The notes: a model not told the origin generated them from the sequence alone. Positions 36,053 through 46,324 are shown, numbered from the stretch's first letter. The stretch: 64,000 nt of DNA from an uncultured Pelagibacteraceae bacterium (GCA_902592675.1 CACJFJ010000004.1:41920-105919); one strand, 5' to 3'. Numbers and translations: made by a program.

Positions 36053-36520
36053 ATGTTAAAATCTATAGAAGGTAATTTTGATCATCCTGAGGTAAATGAA
36101 CTACTAGAAAAACATTTTAAAGAATTAAGAGCAGCATCACCAGTAGGAAGTGCTCATGTATTAGACATTCCTGGGTTAAAAGATAACTCTATTAAATTTT
36201 GGAGTTTATGGGATAATGATAACCTCTTAGGTTGTGGCGCACTTAAATTTCTCGATAAAGAACATGGTGAATTTAAATCTATCAGAGTTCACGATAATTA
36301 TAGAAAACAGGGTCATGGAATAAAAGTTGTGATGCACCTGATAGATGAGGCAAAAAAACTCAATATAAAAAGACTAAGTTTAGAGACAGGTGCAGGGGTT
36401 TTTTTTGCACCAGCGAGAAAGTTATTTAAAAAATGTAATTTTGTACCTTGTAAGCCTTTTGCGCATTATAAAGAAGATGTAAATTCTATTTATTTAACTA
36501 AGTTATTAAACAACAATTAA
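36053..36520 (+). CDS. GNAT family acetyltransferase
   Basis: A 155-residue acetyltransferase with the acetyl-CoA loop VHDNYRKQGHGIKVVMHLI (R-x-x-G-x-G) and the C-terminal SLETGAGVFFAPARKLFKKCNFVPC. The gene starts on the base after the purK stop, so it is in the purEK unit. Substrate unknown; the form resembles YsnE-type enzymes. Confidence 0.87.
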   Translation: MLKSIEGNFDHPEVNELLEKHFKELRAASPVGSAHVLDIPGLKDNSIKFWSLWDNDNLLGCGALKFLDKEHGEFKSIRVHDNYRKQGHGIKVVMHLIDEAKKLNIKRLSLETGAGVFFAPARKLFKKCNFVPCKPFAHYKEDVNSIYLTKLLNNN

Positions 36521-36535
36521 GAAAAAAACGCTTAA

Positions 36536-36634
36536 AAACATATATTTTGTTGACAAAACCTCTCAAATTATGAAGAAGTTCACAATTACTTAATTATAAG
36601 TAATAATTTAATATAACAAACATAAGAAGAAAAA
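36536..36634 (+). promoter_or_regulatory. Promoter and 5' leader of the cold-shock gene
   Basis: An AT-rich, gene-free stretch of about 115 bases precedes the csp start. TTGACA at 36550-36555 is a perfect -35 hexamer, but no good -10 hexamer lies at standard distance; TTCACA near 36579 with AATAAT 17 bases later is an alternative. The long AT-rich leader is in keeping with cold-shock mRNAs. The exact start site is not resolved. Confidence 0.45.
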
Positions 36635-36635
36635 T

Positions 36636-36842
36636 ATGAGTCTACAAGGAAAAGTAAAATGGTTCAATGCTACCAAAGGTTTTGGTTTTATTGAAAGAGA
36701 AGATAAAGAAAAAGATGTATTCGTACATGTTTCTGCAGTCAGAGATGCAGGTATGAATGGTTTAGATGAGGGTCAAGCTTTGACTTTCGATGTTGAAGAT
36801 GGTCCCAAAGGTCCTTCAGCAGTTAACTTAAAAACTGCATAA
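36636..36842 (+). CDS. cspA: Cold-shock domain protein
   Basis: A 68-residue single cold-shock domain with RNP1 (KGFGFIERE) and RNP2 (DVFVHVSAV) intact, and [18 protein letters not shown] at the start. RNA/single-strand-binding chaperone. Monocistronic, with its own long leader and a two-tier hairpin after it. Confidence 0.97.
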   Translation: MSLQGKVKWFNATKGFGFIEREDKEKDVFVHVSAVRDAGMNGLDEGQALTFDVEDGPKGPSAVNLKTA

Positions 36843-36859
36843 TTTTCACATAATATTAG

Positions 36860-36916
36860 TTGGCTATAAATTTACTTAATTTTTTTTATTAAGAATTAAT
36901 TTATTTTTATAGCCAA
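36860..36916 (+). terminator. Two-tier hairpin downstream of cspA
   Basis: An outer stem TTGGCTATAAA (36860-36870) pairs with TTTATAGCCAA (36906-36916). Inside it an inner stem CTTAAT (36875-36880) pairs with ATTAAG (36888-36893) around a T-only loop. It likely terminates or stabilises the csp transcript; a T-run follows only weakly. Confidence 0.5.
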
Positions 36917-36953
36917 TGAGCTATTCTAAAAAAAAAATTTATATAACTAATTC

Positions 36954-37703
36954 ATGATTGGCATCTTAGGTGGAATGGGTACCCAAGCGGGTTTAGATTT
37001 TTGTAATAAACTTGCAATCTTGTACAGAGGAAAGATTGATCAAGATTACCCATTGTTTTTGCTTTATAACAAATCAAATATCCCAGGTAGACCTGAGTCT
37101 ATTGGTATTCATACAGGAAAACTATCAAACAAAATTAGTAATAAAAAAAATAAACAAAAGTATTTGTCAGTTTTAAAAAGTCTGATTTATGGTTGTAATC
37201 TTTTAAAAAAAAGTAATTCTAAATTTATAGTAATACCCTGTAATACAGCACACTATTGGTATGATGATTTAAAAAAAAAAATAAATTTACCAATAATTAA
37301 TATGCCAAAAGAAGTATATGTGCATGCTAAAAAAAGATGTAAAAAAAACTCATCTATCGGATTGCTCGCAACCGAGGGAACTTTAAAAACGGGTGTATAT
37401 AATAAGTTTTTTGATAAAGATTATAATTTAGTTTTTCCAAATAGTTCTATTCAAATTAATTCTGTAAATAAAGCTATCAAACTTGTTAAGATGGGTAAAG
37501 TAAAAACAGCAAGTAAAACAATTAAACCAGCAATAAATTATTTGATAAAAAAAAAATGCAAAAAAATTATTCTTGGTTGTACAGAGCTTCCTATTGCTAT
37601 ATTCGCCTATAAATCGTTTAAAACAATTAAGTCATCAAAAATATTTTTAGATCCAAATTTAATTTTAGCAAATGCGGCAATGAAAAAATATAAAAGTAGA
37701 TAA
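36954..37703 (+). CDS. Aspartate/glutamate racemase family protein
   Basis: A 249-residue Asp/Glu racemase-fold protein: GILGGMGTQAGLDFCNKL, first catalytic Cys in IPCNTAHYWYDDLKK and second in LGCTELPIAIF. The Cys pair is complete, so racemase activity is possible. Substrate is probably aspartate by the GILGGMG opening. It overlaps the next gene by one base. Confidence 0.9.
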   Translation: MIGILGGMGTQAGLDFCNKLAILYRGKIDQDYPLFLLYNKSNIPGRPESIGIHTGKLSNKISNKKNKQKYLSVLKSLIYGCNLLKKSNSKFIVIPCNTAHYWYDDLKKKINLPIINMPKEVYVHAKKRCKKNSSIGLLATEGTLKTGVYNKFFDKDYNLVFPNSSIQINSVNKAIKLVKMGKVKTASKTIKPAINYLIKKKCKKIILGCTELPIAIFAYKSFKTIKSSKIFLDPNLILANAAMKKYKSR

Positions 37704-38113
37704 TGCCATCTAAAAACAAACCATATGTACTTATAGTGGCTGAATTAATTTATTCAAATGTTTGTGAAATAAAAAAAAAAAATCCAGAATTTTCAAATAT
37801 TAATGCAATCGAAAATTTTATTGGATCAACAGCATATAATGACATAAGCAGTGGTAAATTCCATGATGATTTAATTTCAAAAATGTCAAAAAAAAAAGTC
37901 CCTGAAGAAACTTTAAAATTACTTCATATTCAAAAAGATTTATCCATTAAACAATTAATTAAATTTCCAGAATTGTATTATGCAAAAAGTCATTTTCCTT
38001 TAGAAATTTCTCAGAGAGCTTTTGATTATTTATGGAGAATGTGTGAAAGTTATGAATTGTGGTGTAAAGAGACTAAACAAACAAATTTAATTTGTTTAGA
38101 TATTATTGATTAG
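37703..38113 (+). CDS. Hypothetical protein, 136 residues
   Basis: A soluble, Lys-rich protein without signal peptide. It starts one base into the racemase stop (TAATG), so it is translationally coupled to it. Toward the C-terminus it has RAFDYLWRMCESYELWCKETKQTNLICL with three cysteines. No family recognised. Its 3' end overlaps the convergent lipoprotein gene by 11 bases. Confidence 0.65.
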   Translation: MPSKNKPYVLIVAELIYSNVCEIKKKNPEFSNINAIENFIGSTAYNDISSGKFHDDLISKMSKKKVPEETLKLLHIQKDLSIKQLIKFPELYYAKSHFPLEISQRAFDYLWRMCESYELWCKETKQTNLICLDIID

Positions 38114-38426
38114 ATAACTTTATTAAAGATCGAGTCTTTTTAAATTTATTTTGAACTAAATAATAAAAATCTTCACTCTCAAGTGTGTTTTTCATTATAT
38201 TTTCATCTTTTTCCAACTCGATTTCAGAAATTTCCTTCAAATTTTCAATGGGTGTTTTGCCAGTGTATTGTGTTATAAGTTCATTTGACCCATAACTGAG
38301 ACCTGCCTGAAATATATTTCCAGTAGATGATAATGTATAAGCTGGCCCCAACATTGCAGTTGGTGATGTACAAGCATTTAAAAAAAATATCGAAATAAGC
38401 CAAATTATTTTTTTTTTATGGATCAT
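38103..38426 (-). CDS. Small lipoprotein
   Basis: Started at ATG 38426 (107 residues), which gives a clean lipoprotein signal: MIHKKKIIWLISIFFLNAC, where the last Cys is the likely lipidation site. A longer version from 38459 would use a TTG start and place charged residues before it. The mature part has ALGPAYTL-like small domain (MLGPAYTLSSTGNIFQAGLSYGSNELI) and a Glu-rich tail. Function unknown. Confidence 0.7.
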   Translation of the reverse strand: MIHKKKIIWLISIFFLNACTSPTAMLGPAYTLSSTGNIFQAGLSYGSNELITQYTGKTPIENLKEISEIELEKDENIMKNTLESEDFYYLVQNKFKKTRSLIKLSNQ

Positions 38427-38551
38427 AATGCAGAGAATCCTATACATTTTGACATACAACTCAAGGTAGAATTTAAAAACTGTATTTTCATTAATAAATT
38501 AAACTAAATTTTACAATCTAAAGTAAGCATAAATGTTCTATAAAACCTGAA

Positions 38552-39400
38552 ATGGTCAGAATTTTTCCAATTATATTTATTTTACTTTGGTCATCAGCTT
38601 TTATCACTACGAAACCAATTATAGATAATAGTGATCCTTTCGCAGCTTTAGGTTTCAGATTTTTTTGTGTAGCAGTTGGTTTCTATCTCTTCTCAATTTA
38701 TTTAAAACAATCAATATTCGTAAAAAAAAAGAATTTAATAGAGTCAGTCTTGAGCGGAGTTCTTTTTCACGGATTTTATTTAGGTGGTGTTTTTTACTCT
38801 ATTTCAATAGGAATGCCGACTGGTATAGCAGCTTTAATAGTAACACTTCAACCAGTTTTAACTAATGTGCTTAGTGGACCCATACTTAATGAAAAAGTAA
38901 CTTCAAAACAATGGATTGGGGCACTACTTGGATTTGTAGGAGCTTTTATGGTATTGGGATTAGATGTTGGTTCAAGCATACCTTTATTAGGACTAATAGC
39001 AACAATCATAGCATTATTATCAATAACAATATCCACAATTTGGCAAAAAAAATTAAGTAATAATTTACCTTTATCAGTAAGTAATTTTTATCAAGCTATG
39101 GGAGGGTGCTTTTTTCATGTCCTTGTAGTCATATTTTTTGCGAAACCATACATAAGCTTCACAAAAACATTTTTTTTAGCAATGGGTCATCAAATATTTC
39201 TTGTGTCTTTTGGAGCTTTTACAATTTTAATGTTTTTAATAAAAAAAAATTCTGCAAGTAAGACTGTTTCAATTTTTTTTCTAATCCCTGCAACATCTGC
39301 CCTAATGGCTTGGTTTTTTTTAGAAGAAAGCTTAACAGTAACTGATTTTTTGGGTTTTTTAATTACATCGATAGGAGTTTATATAGCTACTAGAGATTAG
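38552..39400 (+). CDS. EamA family (DMT superfamily) transporter
   Basis: A 282-residue membrane protein with ten predicted segments arranged as two EamA repeats: FILLWSSAFITTKPII, IGMPTGIAALIVTLQPVLTNVLSG and, in the second half, FFLIPATSALMAWFFLEESLT. Exports or imports small metabolites; substrate unknown. It ends seven bases from the convergent end of the soxG-like gene. Confidence 0.9.
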   Translation: MVRIFPIIFILLWSSAFITTKPIIDNSDPFAALGFRFFCVAVGFYLFSIYLKQSIFVKKKNLIESVLSGVLFHGFYLGGVFYSISIGMPTGIAALIVTLQPVLTNVLSGPILNEKVTSKQWIGALLGFVGAFMVLGLDVGSSIPLLGLIATIIALLSITISTIWQKKLSNNLPLSVSNFYQAMGGCFFHVLVVIFFAKPYISFTKTFFLAMGHQIFLVSFGAFTILMFLIKKNSASKTVSIFFLIPATSALMAWFFLEESLTVTDFLGFLITSIGVYIATRD

Positions 39401-39406
39401 TCTAAT

Positions 39407-39994
39407 CTATTTATTTTCGTAACCAAATTCTAGTGATGCATCAGTAATAGAATGGTATAGAGACTCCCCATAACTTCTTAATGTGAATATCCTAACTTTA
39501 AATGGTTTATCATTAATTAAATCTACTGTGAAAGCAATATTATTATATAAGGAATTAATTGAATTATTTTTCTTTAAAAAATCAAAATCAAATGGTGATC
39601 CTTTTTTTAAAACTTCTATTGCATAATTACCCTCTATATCAATTATAGCTCTTGAATGAGATAAATCAGTAACAGCAAAATCTGTTTCTTTACATGTTGA
39701 AGAAATGCTTTTGATTAAATCTTTTTTTGAAGAAACCAATAACCAATTTTTTGGACCATTCCATAAAATTCTTGTGTTATCATTAAAACTCACATTTAAA
39801 GGAGTATCTTTCAGTTTTAAACCGTCAATATCTATACTTTCAATCGGAATATTAGAATTTTTGAATTGTACAATTTGCACAATTAACAAATTTTTTTTCT
39901 CTGAGATTTTTAAAAGTTCGTCCCCTTTTTTGTCCTCAAAGTCTCCAAATTGTCCTTGATGGTGAACATTGGCTAGTGCAGAAATTAAACTCAT
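39407..39994 (-). CDS. soxG: Sarcosine oxidase gamma-type / N-methylglutamate dehydrogenase small subunit (SoxG/MgdD)
   Basis: The 195-residue protein is the SoxG-type GcvT-like subunit: WNGPKNWLLVSSK and AVTDLSHSRAIIDIEGNYAIEVLKKGSPFDFDF. It forms the heterotetramer with the alpha, beta and delta subunits encoded upstream. It overlaps soxA by four bases. The B-D-A-G order is kept. Whether the enzyme is sarcosine oxidase or N-methylglutamate dehydrogenase cannot be read from this subunit. Confidence 0.85.
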   Translation of the reverse strand: MSLISALANVHHQGQFGDFEDKKGDELLKISEKKNLLIVQIVQFKNSNIPIESIDIDGLKLKDTPLNVSFNDNTRILWNGPKNWLLVSSKKDLIKSISSTCKETDFAVTDLSHSRAIIDIEGNYAIEVLKKGSPFDFDFLKKNNSINSLYNNIAFTVDLINDKPFKVRIFTLRSYGESLYHSITDASLEFGYENK

Positions 39995-42987
39995 GATCTA
40001 ACTCGCTCACCTTTTGGGTCAACATAATGTGAAGACACTATCTCGACTGGGATTACTTTATTTTTAAGAGGAGACATAACGAACAACTTTTTTCCTATCA
40101 TATTCTTACCATCCTTTAGAATTGCTAAAGAAAATGGATTATCATGTTCAACACTCCAGCATGAAGCTGAAATATAACCTAATTTTGGGTTTGGAAGTGG
40201 TGCGTTTGAATCTTTAACTAAATGAGATCCCTCTGGAATGCTTGTTTTTTTATCTAATGGGATAACACCAACAATTTTTTGTCTATCTTCAGCTGCAAAA
40301 GCTTTTCTTGATAAAGATCTTTTTCCAATAAAATCTTTCTTTTTACTAATTAGACCCTCAAGTGAATTGTCATAAGGAATAGTTCTACCATCAAGCTCTG
40401 AACCTGCAACATGCCCCATCTCAATTCTTAAGGTTGATAGTGCCTCTGTTCCATATGGTTGAATTCCAAACTCTTCTCCAGCTTCTATTATTTTTTCCCA
40501 CATAAAATATCCATTGTCTGACTCAACATTTACTTCGTATGCAAGTTCACCAGAAAATGAAATTCTAAAAATTTTTGCTTTTACTCCAAATAAATCAGCT
40601 TCCATGTAACCCATAAAGGGAAGGCCCTCATTCGAAACATCAGACTTTGGAAAAAGTTTTTTTAATACTTCTCTTGATTTTGGTCCAGCAATCGCTGCTC
40701 CCGCCCACTGTTCTGTCGTTGAAACTACATTTACATTTAATTCTGGCCAAACAAGTTGTAGATAATATTCTAGATGCGATAGAACATTAGCAGCTTGAGC
40801 AGTTGTTGTGGTCATATGGTAATGATTTTCTGATATTCTTGTTGTTGTTCCATCATCCATAACAATTCCATCTTCTCTCAACATCACACCATATCTTGCT
40901 TTGCCAACCGGTAATTTTAACCAAGCATTTGTGTAAACTCTATTTAGAAGCTCTGCTGCATCTGGTCCTTTAATATCAATTTTACCTAAAGTGGTAACAT
41001 CACAAACACCAACATTAGTTCTAACATTTTTAGCCTCTCTTTTTGATGCCTCAAATAAATTCTCCTCACCACGTTTGTAATATCTTGGTCTCAACCATAC
41101 ACCTGCATCAACAAAGACTGCATTATTTTTTTCGTGCCATGAATGCATTGGAGATTTTCTAGTTGGTTTTGAATGTTTTCCTACTTCCCTTCCAACAATT
41201 GCTCCAATAGAAACTGGTGAGTAAGGTGGCCTAAAGGTTGTGTGCCCGACTGCTGGAACAACTTTATTTTCAATTTTCGATACTAATTGTAAACCGTTAA
41301 GATTACTTGTCTTACCTTGGTCAGTAGCCATACCAAGTGTAGTGTATCTTTTCACATGTTCAATAGACCTATACCCTTCTTTAAGAGCTATCTCTATGTC
41401 AGAAACTGCAACATCATTTTGAAAATCTAAAAATCTTTTGTAGTTTTTTCCCTTTGGTAAGGGTACACACCAAAATTTATCATGCACTGTAGATTTTTTT
41501 TCAACAACATTAGGAAAAGAAACCTTGTTCTCATTATTTGTTATTTTCTTTGATAATAGGTTTCCTTTTTCAAATGAGTCTTTTAATGTCTCCTCTAAAG
41601 TATAAATTCCATTTGCAGCCCCTAAGGTTTTTTCATTTTGTTTAGATATACCGGGAACAAATGCATCAATATCTTCATTAAATTTTGTTTTATTTCCAGA
41701 TTGTGATGCCAAATGAATTGTAGGTGTCCAAAACCCAGAAACACAAATACAATCACACTCAATATTTTCAATTGATCCAAGTTCTTCTTTATTATCTGAA
41801 ATTTTAGCTACGTCAGCTGATTTTACTTTTTTATATCCTTGAGCAGCTACAACTACATATGAATTTTTAATATTGATATTCATATTTTTTGCCTCTTCAA
41901 TTATTTCTGATTGGGGCTCTTTTCTTGTGTCTAAAATTATTGGATCAATACCATTCTTTTTAAATTCAATTGCTGTTTCATAACCACTGTCATTATTTGT
42001 AAAAACAAGCGGTTTTTTTCCAACTAATACTCCATACACTTTCATGTATTCCTTAGCAGCTGAAGACAACATTACGCCAGGAGTGTCATTATTGCCAAAT
42101 ACAATAGGTCTCTCTATTGATCCAGATGAGATTAATACTTCTTTTGCTCTAATATACCAAAGTCTCTGCTTTGGATGAAATTTTTTTGTTTTTGGTAAAT
42201 GGTCACTAATTCTTTCAGACATCACTAACATGTTATGATCATAGTAACCAAAAACTTGAGATCTGTTTTTTACAGTAACATTAGGCATTTCTTTAAGTTC
42301 TGAAATGATACTATCTGCCCACTCTTTACCTGATTGATTCCCTATATTTACTTCACTAGTTAATAAAGTTCCTCCAAATCGTGATTTGTCCTCAGCCAGA
42401 ATAACTTTCGCACCATTTTTTGCAGCTGAGTAGGCGCTTGCTAATCCCGAGGGACCTGAGCCTGTGATTAACAAATCACAATATTCATATTTATGTTCAT
42501 ATCTTTCTTTGTCATGTTTTATAGATGCTGTACCCAAACCAGCAGCTCTTCTGATAAATGGCTCATAAATTTTATACCAAAAACTTTTTGGCCACATAAA
42601 AGTCTTGTAATAAAAACCAGCAGGAAGGAAAATCTTTAAAAAATTATTTATAGCTCCGATATCAAAATTCACACTCGGCCAACAATTAACACTTTTTGCC
42701 TCTAGTCCTTCAAAAAGTTCTTGTTCAGTAGCTTTTATATTCGGTTCTGTTTCACCGTTTCTGTATAATTGAACTATTGCATATGGCTCATCAACACCAG
42801 CTCCAAAAAAACCTCTCGGTCTATGATATTTAAAACTTCTTCCAATTAAATGAACTCCATTAGCAATTAATGCAGAAGCAAGAGTGTCTCCTTCATAACC
42901 AAAATAATTTTTACCATTAAATTTAAAAGAAATTTTTTTATCTCTATTTATTAATCCACCACTTTCTAATCTAAAACTTTGTGTCAT
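39991..42987 (-). CDS. soxA: Sarcosine oxidase alpha-type / N-methylglutamate dehydrogenase large subunit (SoxA/MgdC)
   Basis: A 998-residue fusion protein: an N-terminal 2Fe-2S-like domain (KISFKFNGKNYFGYEGDTLASALIANGV), a FAD/NAD domain (DLLITGSGPSGLASAYSAAKNGAKVILAED) and a C-terminal folate-binding GcvT domain from about residue 620. It accepts the methyl group from the substrate after FAD oxidation in the beta subunit and puts it on THF. It overlaps soxG by four bases and soxD by one. Confidence 0.92.
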   Translation of the reverse strand: MTQSFRLESGGLINRDKKISFKFNGKNYFGYEGDTLASALIANGVHLIGRSFKYHRPRGFFGAGVDEPYAIVQLYRNGETEPNIKATEQELFEGLEAKSVNCWPSVNFDIGAINNFLKIFLPAGFYYKTFMWPKSFWYKIYEPFIRRAAGLGTASIKHDKERYEHKYEYCDLLITGSGPSGLASAYSAAKNGAKVILAEDKSRFGGTLLTSEVNIGNQSGKEWADSIISELKEMPNVTVKNRSQVFGYYDHNMLVMSERISDHLPKTKKFHPKQRLWYIRAKEVLISSGSIERPIVFGNNDTPGVMLSSAAKEYMKVYGVLVGKKPLVFTNNDSGYETAIEFKKNGIDPIILDTRKEPQSEIIEEAKNMNINIKNSYVVVAAQGYKKVKSADVAKISDNKEELGSIENIECDCICVSGFWTPTIHLASQSGNKTKFNEDIDAFVPGISKQNEKTLGAANGIYTLEETLKDSFEKGNLLSKKITNNENKVSFPNVVEKKSTVHDKFWCVPLPKGKNYKRFLDFQNDVAVSDIEIALKEGYRSIEHVKRYTTLGMATDQGKTSNLNGLQLVSKIENKVVPAVGHTTFRPPYSPVSIGAIVGREVGKHSKPTRKSPMHSWHEKNNAVFVDAGVWLRPRYYKRGEENLFEASKREAKNVRTNVGVCDVTTLGKIDIKGPDAAELLNRVYTNAWLKLPVGKARYGVMLREDGIVMDDGTTTRISENHYHMTTTTAQAANVLSHLEYYLQLVWPELNVNVVSTTEQWAGAAIAGPKSREVLKKLFPKSDVSNEGLPFMGYMEADLFGVKAKIFRISFSGELAYEVNVESDNGYFMWEKIIEAGEEFGIQPYGTEALSTLRIEMGHVAGSELDGRTIPYDNSLEGLISKKKDFIGKRSLSRKAFAAEDRQKIVGVIPLDKKTSIPEGSHLVKDSNAPLPNPKLGYISASCWSVEHDNPFSLAILKDGKNMIGKKLFVMSPLKNKVIPVEIVSSHYVDPKGERVRS

Positions 42988-43256
42988 TATGAAATTTCTT
43001 CGTTAGCTTTGAGTGTTTTAAAAATTTCGTGAGTAGCTGTATCTCTTTGAACTTTAATCCATTGTCTACAACCAGATAAATGTTGCCATAACTCCCAATG
43101 CTTTCCTCTTAAGCTTTTTCTATTGTAAACAAAATTATCCCAATCTTGATCAGATATTTCTTTTCCTAATTCTGGTCGTTTGATAGTTGCATCACCACCA
43201 TATGAAAACTCATTCTGTGATCTAATTCCACAGTGTGGACATTTGATATGGAGCAT
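42987..43256 (-). CDS. soxD: Sarcosine oxidase delta-type subunit (SoxD/MgdB)
   Basis: An 89-residue protein with an N-terminal zinc-ligand set (HIKCPHCGIRSQNEFSYGG) and a second His/Cys group in KHWELWQHLSGCRQWIKVQRDTATHEI. These match the small zinc-binding delta subunit of heterotetrameric sarcosine oxidase. It follows soxB with no gap and overlaps soxA by one base. Confidence 0.9.
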   Translation of the reverse strand: MLHIKCPHCGIRSQNEFSYGGDATIKRPELGKEISDQDWDNFVYNRKSLRGKHWELWQHLSGCRQWIKVQRDTATHEIFKTLKANEEIS

Positions 43257-44513
43257 TTACGAAATCCAAGTTTTTGTACCAAGTCCCTTTTCGTCTAGTA
43301 AGTGACCAGTATTAAATCTATTTAAACTATAGCCTGCATTTAATTCATGAACTCTATCTTGTGCAATTGTATGTGCAAATGTCCAGCCAGATGCAGGTGT
43401 TGCTTTAAATCCACCATAGCACCAACCACAATTTAAATACAAACCTTCAATATGAGTTTTGTCTATTATTGGTGAGCCGTCCATAGACATATCCATTATT
43501 CCACCCCAGGTTCTAAGCATTTTCAATTTACTTAGGAAAGGCATCATTGCTATTCCTTCCGTAAGAACATGTTGAAGTGTTGGAAGATTGCCTCTTTGTG
43601 CATAACTATTATAACCATCAAGATCACCTCCCATTACCATTTCTCCTTTATCAGACTGGCTGATATAAAAATGCCCGGCACCAAAGGTAACTACTTTATC
43701 TAAAACTGGTTTCACTGGCTCAGATACACATGCTTGTAATAGATGAGTCTCAATTGGCAGTGTCATATTTAGTTTTTCTGCTAAAATATTTGTACTGCCC
43801 GCAACACATAGTCCAATTTTTTTTGCTTTAATGTCTCCTCGAGAAGTTCTCACTCCATTAATTTTCCCTGCGGACAAATCAAAACCAATCACTTCACAGT
43901 TTTGAATTATGTCTACGCCCATGTCATCTGCTTGACGTGCATAACCCCAAGCAACAGCATCGTGTCTAGCTGTTCCTGCACTAGGCTGCATTAATCCTCC
44001 AAAAATTGGAAACCTTACATTCTCAGAAAAATCAGCCATAGGAATAATTTCTTTAACCTCTTCCCTGTTTAATAGCACTGCATCGATTCCATTTAATCTC
44101 ATCGAATTCCCTCTTCGAGCATATGTATTCATTTGAGCATCTGAGTGAGCGAGATTTATTATTCCTCTTGGAGAAAACATTACGTTGTAGTTTAAATCTT
44201 GACTCATTCTTCTCCAAAGATCCATTCCAAACTCGCTGAATAATGCATTATCATCATGCATATAATTTGATCTAATTATTGTGGTGTTTCGACCAACATT
44301 ACCTCCCCCAATCCAACCTTTTTCAATTATAGCAACATTGGTAATGTTATGTTCTTTTGCTAAATAATATGCAGTTGCTAAACCGTGGCCACCACCACCG
44401 ATAATTACAACATCATACTCTTTCTTAGGTGTTGGGTCTTTCCAAGCCAAGTCCCAATTTTGATGATTTGAGAGCGCATTTTTAACAAGACTAAAAACTG
44501 AATATTTTTGCAT
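43257..44513 (-). CDS. soxB: Sarcosine oxidase beta-type / N-methylglutamate dehydrogenase subunit (SoxB/MgdA)
   Basis: The catalytic flavin subunit, 418 residues: DVVIIGGGGHGLATAYYLAKEH (FAD), IEKGWIGGGNVGRNTTIIRSNY and a C-terminal NCGWCYGGFKATPASGW. It oxidises an N-methyl amino acid. First gene of the BDAG operon; a formate-THF ligase gene is divergent beside it. No glyA or purU lies within this operon, unlike many sarcosine oxidase operons, so N-methylglutamate is a real alternative given the MgsABC-like genes 15 kb away. Confidence 0.9.
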   Translation of the reverse strand: MQKYSVFSLVKNALSNHQNWDLAWKDPTPKKEYDVVIIGGGGHGLATAYYLAKEHNITNVAIIEKGWIGGGNVGRNTTIIRSNYMHDDNALFSEFGMDLWRRMSQDLNYNVMFSPRGIINLAHSDAQMNTYARRGNSMRLNGIDAVLLNREEVKEIIPMADFSENVRFPIFGGLMQPSAGTARHDAVAWGYARQADDMGVDIIQNCEVIGFDLSAGKINGVRTSRGDIKAKKIGLCVAGSTNILAEKLNMTLPIETHLLQACVSEPVKPVLDKVVTFGAGHFYISQSDKGEMVMGGDLDGYNSYAQRGNLPTLQHVLTEGIAMMPFLSKLKMLRTWGGIMDMSMDGSPIIDKTHIEGLYLNCGWCYGGFKATPASGWTFAHTIAQDRVHELNAGYSLNRFNTGHLLDEKGLGTKTWIS

Positions 44514-44638
44514 GATTAAATTTTATAATAATGAGTATAAATAGTTCATATTTTTTTTATATATAATTTTTAGATATTTCCAAAAGCTCTAAAAAGAGAT
44601 ACTAATCGACCAGTTTTTTTATATTTTTATAATATTCG

Positions 44639-46324
44639 ATGAGCGACATAAAATCAGACATTCAAATTGCTCGTGAAGCTAAAATGCTTCCAATTAAAGA
44701 TATTTTAGCGAAAGTAAATGTTCCTGATGAAAGTTCGGCTTTTAGTCCAATGGGGAGGCATATCGCAAAAATAAACTTAGAATATTTGCATACATTAAAA
44801 AATAAACCAGATGGTAAATTAATTTTGGTTACGGCAATAACTCCAACTCCTGCTGGAGAAGGTAAAACAACTACTTCAGTTGGATTAAATGATGGATTAA
44901 ACAAAATTGGAAAAAAATCTATTGTATGCTTAAGGGAACCAAGTCTGGGTCCGTCTTTTGGAATGAAAGGTGGCGCTGCAGGAGGTGGATATGCACAAGT
45001 AGTTCCTATGGAACAAATTAATCTTCACTTCACTGGAGATTTTCATGCAATAACATCTGCCCATAATCTTTTGTCAGCATTAATTGATAATCATATCTAC
45101 TGGGGAAATAAATTAAATATAGATGTTAGAAGAGTCGTTTGGAAAAGAGTTATGGATATGAACGACAGAGCATTAAGATCAATAAATATTAATCTTGGTG
45201 GTGTCGCTAATGGTTTTCCAAGAGAAGATGGTTTTGATATTACGGTTGCTTCTGAGATAATGGCTATCTTTTGTCTTGCTAATAATCTTGAAGATTTAGA
45301 AAATAGGATTGGAAATATTACAGTAGCATACACTCGAGAAAAAAAACCGATTTATGCTAAAGATTTAAATGCTCATGGACCGATGACTGTTTTGCTCAAG
45401 GAAGCAATCAGACCCAATATTACACAAACATTGGAAAATAATCCTGCAATAATTCATGGTGGACCATTCGCAAATATTGCACATGGATGTAATTCAGTAA
45501 TTGCAACTAAAGCTGGATTAAAACTTGCTGACTATGTTGTTACTGAAGCAGGTTTCGGTGCAGATTTAGGAGCTGAAAAATTTTTAGATATTAAATGTAG
45601 AAAATCAAATTTAAAACCAAGTTGCGTTGTTATAGTTGCTACTATAAGAGCTTTAAAGATGCATGGTGGTGTTGCAAAAGATGATTTAAAAAATGAAAAT
45701 GTTGATGCACTTAAGAAAGGATTGATAAACCTTGAAAGACATATTGAAAACGTAAAAAAATTTGGTTTACCAGTGGCCGTAGCCATAAATCACTTTATAA
45801 AAGACACAGATAAAGAAGTAAATGCTTTAGTTGAGTTCTGTAAAAAGTTAGGAATAAATGCGAGTATTTGTAAACATTGGGCTGATGGTGGTGAAGGAAC
45901 AAAAGATTTAGCTAAACACGTAACAGATTTATGTGAGAAGAATGAAGCTAAATTTAAATTTTTATATGAAAGTAAAACTCCCCTTTTCAAAAAGATAGAA
46001 ACTATAGCAAAAGAAATCTATAGAGCTGATGAAGTTATCGCAGATACAAAAATAAGAGATCAATTAAAAAACTTTGAAAAAGCTGGATATGGTGAATTAC
46101 CTATATGTGTTGCAAAAACTCAATATAGTTTTTCTACAGATCCAAATCTAAAAGGTGCTCCGACAGGTCATTCTTTGCCAATTAGAGAAATTAGGCTTTC
46201 ATCAGGTGCAGAATTTATTGTTGTTGTTTGTGGAGCAATCATGACAATGCCGGGACTTCCAAGAGTACCCGCAGCGGACTCTATTAAGCTTAATAAAGAT
46301 GGTGATATAGAAGGTCTATTTTAA
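44639..46324 (+). CDS. fhs: Formate-tetrahydrofolate ligase
   Basis: Joins formate and THF with ATP, or runs in reverse to gain ATP from formyl-THF. The 561-residue protein has the Fhs P-loop [42 protein letters not shown] and the C-terminal [11 protein letters not shown]. It is divergent from the BDAG operon and gives a way to move methyl carbon to formate. Ends overlapping gpsA by four bases. Confidence 0.97.
   Translation: MSDIKSDIQIAREAKMLPIKDILAKVNVPDESSAFSPMGRHIAKINLEYLHTLKNKPDGKLILVTAITPTPAGEGKTTTSVGLNDGLNKIGKKSIVCLREPSLGPSFGMKGGAAGGGYAQVVPMEQINLHFTGDFHAITSAHNLLSALIDNHIYWGNKLNIDVRRVVWKRVMDMNDRALRSININLGGVANGFPREDGFDITVASEIMAIFCLANNLEDLENRIGNITVAYTREKKPIYAKDLNAHGPMTVLLKEAIRPNITQTLENNPAIIHGGPFANIAHGCNSVIATKAGLKLADYVVTEAGFGADLGAEKFLDIKCRKSNLKPSCVVIVATIRALKMHGGVAKDDLKNENVDALKKGLINLERHIENVKKFGLPVAVAINHFIKDTDKEVNALVEFCKKLGINASICKHWADGGEGTKDLAKHVTDLCEKNEAKFKFLYESKTPLFKKIETIAKEIYRADEVIADTKIRDQLKNFEKAGYGELPICVAKTQYSFSTDPNLKGAPTGHSLPIREIRLSSGAEFIVVVCGAIMTMPGLPRVPAADSIKLNKDGDIEGLF

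Noticed and set aside
44514..44638. Short hairpin CTCTAAAAAGAG and T-rich stretch between soxB and fhs
   Set aside because: The stem is four base pairs and could occur by chance; treated as a plain divergent promoter region.
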